Origin: an uncultured Bacteroidales bacterium
GTDB taxonomy: Bacteria; Bacteroidota; Bacteroidia; Bacteroidales; F082
Assembly (NCBI GenBank): GCA_905234275.1
Contig: CAJOHD010000001.1
Coordinates: 516,524 to 580,523 of the forward strand
Length of the DNA stretch: 64,000 nt
Reading direction: 5' to 3'
A program made the translations under genes and the position numbers. This document shows, in pieces, positions 47,438-53,632 of the stretch. A model generated the notes under the pieces. That model ran no database searches. It was not told the origin of the DNA and was given only the letters and a program-made list of their open reading frames with translations. Positions within the stretch are counted from its first letter, which is position 1. The number at the start of each line of letters is the position of its first letter.

Positions 47438-47881
47438 AAAAGGATCAGCATACTGTCGTCAGCATAATGCATTACGTCAGGCTGTTGTTACGCTCGGCTA
47501 TCTTCATCGTGTTGCTGGTGCTGTATATCCTCAACCGTACACGTGGTGGAGAAGACATTGAGCAGATCATTGAAGGCAGGCCTGCCATACTGGTGGCTAT
47601 ATGGCTGGTTTTTGTCGTTGAGATGGCTCTTCGTTTCTTTCCGTCAAAGTTGGAAAGTCCTGGGTGTCAGAAGCAGTTTAGCCACAATTATGTGAAGACG
47701 GGCACGATGGGAGATCACTTTTTTCCGCCATCCCGAACGTTTTTCGGAAAACACCAACGGATACATGGGATGCCGAAATTGCTCCGAGAGACTCTGTCTT
47801 CACAAGAAACAGCTCAACAAATTATGGAGGGACTCTGCCGCCGCGTTCAAAAAACGCGACCGTTGGCTGTTAAGGAAATGA
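47434..47881 (+). pseudogene. Decayed conserved membrane protein gene (internal deletion with frameshift)
   Basis: The first about 90 codons (MKKDQHTVVSIMHYVRLLLR, then two membrane helices and FFPSKLESPGCQKQF) match the start of a Bacteroidales/Firmicutes membrane protein family that I recall as being about 200 residues long. After about 47700 the same frame becomes low-quality and runs to a stop at 47934. The +1 frame instead encodes FFRHPERFSENTNGYMGCRN and CSERLCLHKKQL, which resembles the C-terminus of the same family, and stops at 47879-47881. The middle of the protein, including membrane helices, is missing. The simplest reading is an out-of-frame internal deletion. The start overlaps the gpx stop. 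Confidence 0.6.
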
Positions 47882-47941
47882 TGTCACTGCTTCATTCAAA
47901 AGTCTCAAAAATGCCGGAATCGGAACTTGGTTAATAAATTA

Positions 47942-47965
47942 AAAAGCCCGCATTTCTGCGAGCTT
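47942..47965 (-). terminator. Rho-independent terminator of the tRNA-Ser/Pro/Pro transcript
   Basis: On the minus strand AAAGCTCGCA, loop GAAA, TGCGGGCTTT form a ten-base-pair stem with one mismatch, followed by a T-rich run. It lies 10 bases after the last tRNA-Pro. Confidence 0.7.
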
Positions 47966-47974
47966 TAGATTTTT

Positions 47975-48049
47975 GTCGGGGTAGCAGGATTCGAACCTGC
48001 GACCCCCTGCTCCCAAAGCAGGTGCGCTAGCCGGACTGCGCTATGCCCC
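47975..48049 (-). tRNA. tRNA-Pro (anticodon TGG), copy 1
   Basis: Full cloverleaf of 75 bases. The anticodon loop TTTGGGA lies between CCTGC and GCAGG, and the T arm is GCAGGTTCGAATCCTGC. The acceptor stem CGGGGCA pairs with TACCCCG except for a C6-A67 mismatch. Discriminator A; CCA is not encoded. It is identical to the next copy at a 91-base spacing. Confidence 0.95.
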
Positions 48050-48065
48050 GAATCCACATTTTTTG

Positions 48066-48140
48066 TCGGGGTAGCAGGATTCGAACCTGCGACCCCCTGC
48101 TCCCAAAGCAGGTGCGCTAGCCGGACTGCGCTATGCCCCG
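48066..48140 (-). tRNA. tRNA-Pro (anticodon TGG), copy 2
   Basis: Identical over all 75 bases to the copy at 47975-48049, including the C6-A67 acceptor mismatch, so the pair is a recent tandem duplication or is kept identical by conversion. It lies between tRNA-Ser and the other tRNA-Pro, and all three are transcribed leftward. Confidence 0.95.
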
Positions 48141-48146
48141 ATTCTG

Positions 48147-48234
48147 CGGAGAAGGGGGGATTCGAACCCCCGGTAGCCTTAGGGGCTACGACAGTTTAGC
48201 AAACTGTTGGTTTCAGCCACTCACCCACCTCTCC
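48147..48234 (-). tRNA. tRNA-Ser (anticodon GCT)
   Basis: An 88-base class II tRNA with a long variable arm (CGTAGCCCCTAAGGCTACCG). The acceptor stem GGAGAGG pairs with CTTCTCC, with discriminator G as usual for tRNA-Ser. The anticodon stem-loop ACAGTTTGCTAAACTGT gives GCT, reading AGC and AGT. First gene of the leftward three-tRNA transcript. Confidence 0.95.
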
Positions 48235-48255
48235 GTGTTCTGTGGTTTTGCGGGT

Positions 48256-48264
48256 GCAAAGATA
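48256..48264 (-). promoter_or_regulatory. Predicted -7 box of the tRNA-Ser/Pro/Pro operon
   Basis: The minus strand reads TATCTTTGC 21 bases before the tRNA-Ser 5' end, with TTTG at 48282-48285 (17-base spacer, slightly short). Confidence 0.6.
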
Positions 48265-48343
48265 CAACATTTTTAATTATACAAAACATTTTTTGAAAAA
48301 ATTTTTTCTGCCCTTATTTTACAATTGATTTTCATATTTTTAT

Positions 48344-48352
48344 TACTTTTGC
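48344..48352 (+). promoter_or_regulatory. Predicted -7 box of the alkaline phosphatase gene
   Basis: TACTTTTGC, 17 bases before the start codon at 48369; divergent from the tRNA operon. Confidence 0.5.
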
Positions 48353-48368
48353 GAAAAATAAAAACACC

Positions 48369-49445
48369 ATGAAATTACGTAACTTTTTATCACTTTTTAT
48401 CGTCGCAACAGCTTTATTTTTAAGCTCTTGCAGCTCAAACAACGAAAAACAGGCACCTAAAGCCAAAAACGTCATCGTTCTTATTGGCGACGGAATGGGA
48501 CCGGCTCAGGTTTATTCGCTCATCCTCACAAGTCCAGAGAAGACCGCTTTCCAGCGCTTCCCATATTCAGGATTTTCAATCACGAAGTCAGCTTCAAACG
48601 AGATTACCGACTCAGCAGCAGGCGGTTCAGCTATCGCCAGTGGTACAAAGTCGAACAACGGCAACGTAGGAATGAACGCCGACAGCATCCCGGTACCAAG
48701 CATGCTTGAGATTTTCGCCGATCAAGGTAAGAAGACAGGCGTTGTAGTAACATGCGCTGTAACTCACGCTACCCCTGCCGATTTCATCGCACATAACATC
48801 ACACGTAAGGACAACGAAGGTATAGCCCTCGAAATCTCGCAAAAAGAGAAACTCGACGTGCTTTTCGGAGGCGGCAAGAAATATTTCACCGAGCGTAAAG
48901 ACAGTCTCGATCTTCTCGGAAAGATGTGGGACAACGGCTGGAACATCTATGATTCACTAGCTCAGATTGAGGACAACAACGCCAGAACCATGGTGCTCAC
49001 ATGCCGCAAACACCCTGTAAAAGCTCCGGAACGCGGCGATTTCCTGCCTAATGCTACAGCTAAAGCCATCGAGATGCTCAACACTAGCGAAAACGGCTTC
49101 TTCCTAATGGTAGAAGGCTCGCAAATCGATTTTGCCTGCCACGATAACGACTCAGCTACTCTCGTCGAAGAGATGCGCGACTTCAACAAGACACTCAACG
49201 TGGTGCTCGATTTCGCCGAGAAAGACGGCAACACCCTTGTTGTTGTGACAGCCGACCATGAGACAGGCGGTCTCACTATCGTCGACCCTGAAGGCCGTTA
49301 CACACGCACCGACTTCAAGTGGAGCACAGGAAGCCACTCGGCAGTGTTTGTCCCGGTGTTCTCCTACGGACCAGGCGCAAAGCGTTTCTCAGGCATCATG
49401 GATAACACCGAAATTATTGGCAGAATAATGGAAATTGCAAAATAA
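48369..49445 (+). CDS. Alkaline phosphatase, lipoprotein
   Basis: A PhoA-type metallophosphatase of 358 residues, at the short end of the family (E. coli PhoA has about 470). A lipobox FLSSC (Cys21) anchors it to a membrane. Metal and catalytic residues are visible: Asp41 in LIGDGMGPAQ, the nucleophile Ser82 in ITDSAAGGSAIASG, VEGSQIDFACHDND, VVVTADHETGG and STGSHSAVFVPVF. The enzyme hydrolyses phosphomonoesters in the periplasm or at the surface to release phosphate. No phosphate-regulon gene or obvious Pho box is next to it. It lies between the tRNA operon and the RRM gene. Confidence 0.95.
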   Translation: MKLRNFLSLFIVATALFLSSCSSNNEKQAPKAKNVIVLIGDGMGPAQVYSLILTSPEKTAFQRFPYSGFSITKSASNEITDSAAGGSAIASGTKSNNGNVGMNADSIPVPSMLEIFADQGKKTGVVVTCAVTHATPADFIAHNITRKDNEGIALEISQKEKLDVLFGGGKKYFTERKDSLDLLGKMWDNGWNIYDSLAQIEDNNARTMVLTCRKHPVKAPERGDFLPNATAKAIEMLNTSENGFFLMVEGSQIDFACHDNDSATLVEEMRDFNKTLNVVLDFAEKDGNTLVVVTADHETGGLTIVDPEGRYTRTDFKWSTGSHSAVFVPVFSYGPGAKRFSGIMDNTEIIGRIMEIAK

Positions 49446-49480
49446 TTTAATTTTTTTTCATAAGTATAAAAATATTTGTA

Positions 49481-49489
49481 TATCTTTGC
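49481..49489 (+). promoter_or_regulatory. Predicted -7 box of the RRM protein gene
   Basis: TATCTTTGC, giving a leader of about 40 bases before the start codon at 49534. That leader is AT-rich and could be a target for regulation by the encoded RNA-binding protein; no structure is obvious. Confidence 0.5.
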
Positions 49490-49533
49490 ACTGATATTTA
49501 ATCAGTTAAGACTTAACAATATTTTTATTATTT

Positions 49534-49794
49534 ATGAAGATTTTTATAGCAAAGTTATCTCCGCGGACAACTGTCGATGATGTGAAGCATCTTTTTGAAC
49601 GTTTCGGCACTGTTTCCTCATGCAAGGTCATTATGGACCATGAAACGAAGCGCTCGAAATGCTACGGTTTTGTCGAGATGCCTAACGACAGTGAGGCGTA
49701 TGTTGCCGTTGTTGAGACCAACGAAATGGACTTTATGGGCAGCGTTATCAACGTGAAGAAGTCGAAACCACAGCCAGCAGGTGGCAAGAAATAG
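49534..49794 (+). CDS. Small RRM-domain RNA-binding protein
   Basis: An 86-residue protein that is almost entirely one RNA recognition motif. RNP2 is IFIAKL (residues 3-8) and RNP1 is KCYGFVEM (residues 42-49), with the aromatic positions kept, and FGTVSSCKVIMDHETKRSK is the loop before RNP1. The C-terminal tail is short and basic (KKSKPQPAGGKK) rather than the glycine-rich tail of some members. Proteins of this kind are widespread in Bacteroidetes and have been linked to post-transcriptional control. It is monocistronic, with its own -7 box and a gap of 105 bases to tRNA-Arg. Confidence 0.93.
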   Translation: MKIFIAKLSPRTTVDDVKHLFERFGTVSSCKVIMDHETKRSKCYGFVEMPNDSEAYVAVVETNEMDFMGSVINVKKSKPQPAGGKK

Positions 49795-49874
49795 ACATAA
49801 ACCGTTGAGTTACAGTTATTTATAAAATACAAATAATTTTTTGTATTTTTGGTTATCATTTTATAAAAAATTTG

Positions 49875-49883
49875 TAATTTTGC
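49875..49883 (+). promoter_or_regulatory. Predicted -7 box of the tRNA-Arg / yciO-like transcript
   Basis: TAATTTTGC, 16 bases before the tRNA 5' end. A TTTG at 49848-49851 is 23 bases upstream, slightly too far for the ideal spacing. Confidence 0.55.
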
Positions 49884-49899
49884 AGTCGCTAAAAGCAAT

Positions 49900-49973
49900 G
49901 GTCTGGTAGCTCAGCTGGATAGAGCAACAGCCTTCTAAGCTGTGGGTCTTGGGTTCGAATCCCAACCGGATCA
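49900..49973 (+). tRNA. tRNA-Arg (anticodon TCT)
   Basis: 74 bases. The acceptor GGTCTGG pairs with CCGGATC through two G-T wobbles; discriminator A, no encoded CCA. The anticodon loop CTTCTAA lies in the stem ACAGC/GCTGT and reads AGA/AGG. The start codon of the next protein gene is only four bases after its 3' end. Confidence 0.96.
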
Positions 49974-49977
49974 CAAT

Positions 49978-50589
49978 ATGTATCTACAAGTACATCCGGA
50001 AAATCCGAATCCTCGTCACATTAAGATGATTCTTGAGTGTCTTAATGATGACGGGGTTATTATTTTCCCCACCGACACAATTTACGGTATCGGATGCAGC
50101 ATTAAGAGCAACAAGGCTTTCGAGCGCATCGCCCAGATCAAGGGAATAAAAAAGGAGAAAGCCGTTTTCTCGTTCATCTTCAACGATTTGAGTCAGCTTT
50201 CGGAGTTCACCAAGCCTATCAGCAACGAGGTGTTCAAGCTTATGAAGCGCAACCTTCCAGGTCCGTTCACCTTCATCTTGGAGGCCAACAACAACATCCC
50301 GAAGCTTTTTCAGAGCAAGCGCAAAACCATCGGTATCCGTATTCCCGACCAGCCCATCATCACCAATATCGTCCGTGAGTTAGGCTGCCCAATAATGACT
50401 ACATCTATCCTTGACGAGGATGAAATTTCAGGTTTTTTGACCGATCCTGAGGAGATAAATGAGCATTATAAAGACCGTGTCGACATCATCATCGACGGCG
50501 GTGTGGGAGAAAACAAGGGGAGTACCATTGTCGATTGCACTGATAATGAAATACTTATCACCCGTCAGGGCAAAGGAATTCTCGATTAA
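49978..50589 (+). CDS. YciO/TsaC-family (YrdC-fold) protein, putative L-threonylcarbamoyladenylate synthase
   Basis: A 203-residue YrdC-domain protein. ATG at 49978 is chosen because an in-frame ATG upstream (49942) lies inside tRNA-Arg. The family core is visible as GVIIFPTDTIYGIGC, IAQIKGIKKEKAVFSFI, LPGPFTFILEAN and KRKTIGIRIPDQPI. The opening MYLQVHPENPNPR and the overall layout resemble E. coli YciO more than TsaC; TsaC makes threonylcarbamoyl-AMP for t6A, while the role of YciO is less certain. If this is the only YrdC-fold protein in the genome it must be the synthase partner of TsaD. It lies between tRNA-Arg and tRNA-Lys, both t6A substrates by their anticodons. Confidence 0.88.
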   Translation: MYLQVHPENPNPRHIKMILECLNDDGVIIFPTDTIYGIGCSIKSNKAFERIAQIKGIKKEKAVFSFIFNDLSQLSEFTKPISNEVFKLMKRNLPGPFTFILEANNNIPKLFQSKRKTIGIRIPDQPIITNIVRELGCPIMTTSILDEDEISGFLTDPEEINEHYKDRVDIIIDGGVGENKGSTIVDCTDNEILITRQGKGILD

Positions 50590-50608
50590 AAATTTTTCAA
50601 AATTTTTG

Positions 50609-50639
50609 TTGGAGATATTTAAAAAAGCAGTATTTTTGC
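50609..50639 (+). promoter_or_regulatory. Predicted promoter of tRNA-Lys
   Basis: TTG at 50609-50611, a 19-base spacer and TATTTTTGC at 50631-50639 match the Bacteroidetes consensus. The tRNA 5' end follows 28 bases later. Confidence 0.65.
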
Positions 50640-50667
50640 AGTCGCAATTGAACGTTACAAGTTCAAT

Positions 50668-50740
50668 GACTTGGTAGCTCAGCAGGTAGAGCATCACACT
50701 TTTAATGTGGGGGTCCTGGGTTCGAGCCCCAGCCAGGTCA
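50668..50740 (+). tRNA. tRNA-Lys (anticodon TTT)
   Basis: 73 bases. The acceptor GACTTGG pairs with CCAGGTC; discriminator A, no encoded CCA. The anticodon loop CTTTTAA lies in the stem TCACA/TGTGG, and the T arm is CTGGGTTCGAGCCCCAG. It is followed directly by a hairpin terminator. Confidence 0.96.
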
Positions 50741-50743
50741 CAA

Positions 50744-50773
50744 AAAAAAGACCTTCAATCGAAGGTCTTTTTT
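50744..50773. terminator. Bidirectional rho-independent terminator between tRNA-Lys and speA
   Basis: GACCTTC (50750-50756), loop AATC, GAAGGTC (50761-50767), flanked by A6 on the left and T6 on the right. It can stop tRNA-Lys transcription rightward and speA transcription leftward (speA stop at 50776). Confidence 0.85.
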
Positions 50774-50775
50774 GT

Positions 50776-52689
50776 TTATTCGAGGTAAGTATATCCGTAA
50801 AGTCCCGATCGGTAATTCGACAAGAACTCTTTTCCTTCTTCCACTGTGATCTTTCCAGCTTTCACGCAGCTCGTAACCCATGATTCGACGGTACGGACGA
50901 GCTTCTTAGGACTGTATTGAACGTATTCGAGAACCTCGGCAACGGTCTCACCGTCGATGAGCTGGTCGATGTAATAGCCTTTTTCATCAACAGAGACATG
51001 AACGGCGTTGGTGTCGCCGAAGAGGTTGTGCATATCGCCCAAAATCTCCTGATAAGCGCCCACAAGGAACACACCTATATAATATGGCTCGTTCTTGGTG
51101 AGGGTATGCACCGGAAGATTGTGCGACAGACTGTGTCCGGTGACGTAGGTGGTCATCTTACCGTCTGAGTCGCAAGTAATATCTTGCAAAGTGGCTTCAC
51201 GGTCAGGATATTCGTTCAAACGATGGATAGGCATTGTAGGGAACACCTGGTCGATAGCCCATGCATCAGGCAACGACTGAAACATTGAGAAGTTGCAGAA
51301 GTATTTGTCGGCCAACAACTTAGGCAGTGCTAACAATTCGTCAGGAACACGTTTTTGCTGTTTGGCTAATTGGTTGATTTCCAACGCTACTGACCAGAAG
51401 ATACGCTCAATCTTGGCGCGTGTCTTAAGGTCGAGAAGTCCCATATTGAACAGGTCGAGGGCTTCCTCACGGATTTCCTGTGCATCGTGCCAGGTTTCGA
51501 GCATCGACGACTGCTTGCTAGTGAGGTTGTCCCAAGTTTCATAGAGGTCGTGAATCAACTCGTGGTCTTCAGGTTCCACCTTTTCATTTTCATCGTCCCA
51601 TGTAGGCAGTGAGGCTGTCTCCAAGACTTCCATAATCAACACCGAGTGATGTGCTGTAAGCGCGCGACCCGATTCGTTGATGATGTTAGGGTGCTGCAGA
51701 TTGTTTTTATCGCAGGCGTCGACGATAGAGAAGATGGCGTCGTTGACGTATTCCTGAATGGTATAGTTGACCGAGCTGGCGCTGTTGGCTGAGTGTGTGC
51801 CGTCGTAATCGACACCCAGACCGCCGCCAACGTCAACAAACTCAACGTTGAAGCCCATCTTGTGAAGCTGTACGTAGAACTGTGCGGCTTCCTTCAAGGC
51901 TATCTTTATGCTTCTGATCTTTGTAACCTGACTGCCGATGTGGTAATGCACCAGCTTGAGACAGTCCATCATGTTGTTTTTCTCAAGAAATTCAAGAGCT
52001 TCGAGCAATTCGGATGATGAGAGACCGAACTTTGAGGCGTCGCCGCCTGAGTCTTCCCATTTGCCTGCTCCTGAGCTTGCCAACTTGATGCGGATACCAA
52101 TCATCGGGGAGACTTTCAGCTGTTTCGACAGCTTGGCGATGAGGCGCAACTCGTTCATCTTCTCAACAACGATGATGATGGTGCGACCCATCTTCTGGGC
52201 GAGAAGTGCGAGCTCGATGAAACTCTCGTCTTTGTAGCCATTGCAGATGATAAGCGATTCGCTATCGGTGTTTGAAGCAATAATGGCGTGGAGCTCAGGT
52301 TTTGAGCCTGCTTCCAGTCCGATGTTGAACTTCTTTCCGTGGCTGACGATTTCCTCGACCACAGGACGCATCTGGTTGACTTTGATAGGGAAGACGATGA
52401 AGTTCTTACCTTTGAAATCGTATTCCTTAGCCGCCTGTTTGAAGCAGGAATCGATTTTCTCGATACGGGTGTCGATGATGTCAGGGAAACGAATCAGCAT
52501 AGGAGCCGACACGTCGCGGAGTTGCAATTCGTCGACAAGTTCACGAAGGTCAACAGAGGCGCAACCTTCACGCGGAGTAACAACCACGTTACCTTTCTCG
52601 TTGATAGAGAAATAGTTAATGCCCCAGTTGTTGATGTTGTAGAGCTCAGCAGAGTCCTCAACACGCCATTTTCTCATACTTCTTCCCAT
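50776..52689 (-). CDS. speA: Biosynthetic arginine decarboxylase
   Basis: Decarboxylates arginine to agmatine, the first step of one route to putrescine and spermidine. It is 637 residues, the usual length for SpeA. The PLP-binding Lys103 is in IVFPIKVNQMRPV, followed by GLEAGSKPELHA and ICNGYKDESFIELAL. The barrel has VHYHIGSQVTKI and FVDVGGGLGVDYDG. The active-site INESGRALTAHHSVLIMEV is kept, and the C-terminal domain has YIGVFLVGAYQEILGDMHNL. The start at 52689 is used; the longer frame from 52713 would overlap the -7 box at 52710-52718, so it cannot be right. A start at 52677 is also possible. The gene is divergent from the sugar kinase gene. Confidence 0.97.
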   Translation of the reverse strand: MGRSMRKWRVEDSAELYNINNWGINYFSINEKGNVVVTPREGCASVDLRELVDELQLRDVSAPMLIRFPDIIDTRIEKIDSCFKQAAKEYDFKGKNFIVFPIKVNQMRPVVEEIVSHGKKFNIGLEAGSKPELHAIIASNTDSESLIICNGYKDESFIELALLAQKMGRTIIIVVEKMNELRLIAKLSKQLKVSPMIGIRIKLASSGAGKWEDSGGDASKFGLSSSELLEALEFLEKNNMMDCLKLVHYHIGSQVTKIRSIKIALKEAAQFYVQLHKMGFNVEFVDVGGGLGVDYDGTHSANSASSVNYTIQEYVNDAIFSIVDACDKNNLQHPNIINESGRALTAHHSVLIMEVLETASLPTWDDENEKVEPEDHELIHDLYETWDNLTSKQSSMLETWHDAQEIREEALDLFNMGLLDLKTRAKIERIFWSVALEINQLAKQQKRVPDELLALPKLLADKYFCNFSMFQSLPDAWAIDQVFPTMPIHRLNEYPDREATLQDITCDSDGKMTTYVTGHSLSHNLPVHTLTKNEPYYIGVFLVGAYQEILGDMHNLFGDTNAVHVSVDEKGYYIDQLIDGETVAEVLEYVQYSPKKLVRTVESWVTSCVKAGKITVEEGKEFLSNYRSGLYGYTYLE

Positions 52690-52709
52690 AGTTGCAATAA
52701 TTTTGAGGT

Positions 52710-52741
52710 GCAAAAATATGAATAATATTTATTAGTATCAA
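52710..52741 (-). promoter_or_regulatory. Predicted promoter of speA
   Basis: On the minus strand TTG (52739-52741), a 20-base spacer and TATTTTTGC (52710-52718). The transcription start would fall near 52702, about 13 bases before the chosen ATG. This decides the start codon. Confidence 0.7.
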
Positions 52742-52791
52742 CTTTTTTTTAATTTAATGAACTTTTAAACAATTAAACTATTAAACTTTTG

Positions 52792-52800
52792 TATTTTTGC
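52792..52800 (+). promoter_or_regulatory. Predicted -7 box of the sugar kinase gene
   Basis: TATTTTTGC, 13 bases before the ATG at 52814, with AT-rich TTAAAC words upstream in place of a -33 TTG. Confidence 0.5.
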
Positions 52801-52813
52801 AAAAAATACAGAG

Positions 52814-53632
52814 ATGACACTGATTTGTGATTGCGGTTCGACTAAAGCCGAATGGGTACTTTTGGATGGCGATAATGTAGCTAAACGTTTTGTTACCACC
52901 GGTTTCAATCCTAATTTCACTGATGGTGAGACGATAAAAAACATTGTCGGTGAAGCCAAAGATACTGTTGGTAATCAGTCGATTAACAAGATTCGTTTTT
53001 ACGGTTCGGGATGCGGCACTGAGGCTAATCAGAATAAGGTGGCGATGATTTTGGCTATGGTGTTTAAAATCAACGACATAGAGGTGTATCCTGATACGTT
53101 GGGCGCTTGCCATGCTTTGTTTGGCAACAATCCCGGTGTTGCCTGTATATTGGGGACAGGCTCGAACGCATGTGTTTATGACGGGAAGGAAATCACAGAA
53201 AGTGTTGCCTCGCTTGGCTTTATGATAGGCGACGAGGGGAGTGGCTGCCACATCGGAAAGCGCATTGTGCACGATTATTTCTTAGGCTTGATGCCTGAGG
53301 ATTTGAGAAAGAAATTCGATGAGAAATATCATCTTGACAGAGAAGCTTTTTTGAAGCGCGTTTATCAAGGCGAGCAGCCGTCGAGATTTCTTGCTGAATT
53401 TGCGAAGTTTGCAGCTGAGAATATTGAAAATGAATATATTAAAATAGTTGTTGGTGATTGTTTTGAAGCATTTATAAACAGCAACTTCACTTGTGACGCT
53501 TTAGGCTTCGTTGGTTCAATTGCTTACGTTTTTCAAGATATCCTCTTGCAAGTTCTTTCAAATCACCACATTACCTGCTCGAAAATCCTCAAAAACCCTA
53601 TGGATGGGCTGATTGAGTATTACAAAAACTAG
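52814..53632 (+). CDS. BadF/BadG-type ATPase, probable N-acetylglucosamine kinase-like sugar kinase
   Basis: An actin-fold kinase of 272 residues. The phosphate-1 loop is CDCGSTKAEWVLLDG near the N-terminus, and YGSGCG is the connecting loop. LGACHALFGNNPGVACILGTG holds the predicted catalytic aspartate region and the phosphate-2 motif, and LGFMIGDEGSGCHIGKRIV is the typical GDEGSG signature. Related Bacteroidetes proteins are annotated as N-acetylglucosamine or N-acetylmuramate kinases for cell-wall sugar salvage; the exact sugar is not certain. The stop TAG interlocks with the stop of the convergent DUF5686 gene (CTAG). Confidence 0.85.
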   Translation: MTLICDCGSTKAEWVLLDGDNVAKRFVTTGFNPNFTDGETIKNIVGEAKDTVGNQSINKIRFYGSGCGTEANQNKVAMILAMVFKINDIEVYPDTLGACHALFGNNPGVACILGTGSNACVYDGKEITESVASLGFMIGDEGSGCHIGKRIVHDYFLGLMPEDLRKKFDEKYHLDREAFLKRVYQGEQPSRFLAEFAKFAAENIENEYIKIVVGDCFEAFINSNFTCDALGFVGSIAYVFQDILLQVLSNHHITCSKILKNPMDGLIEYYKN

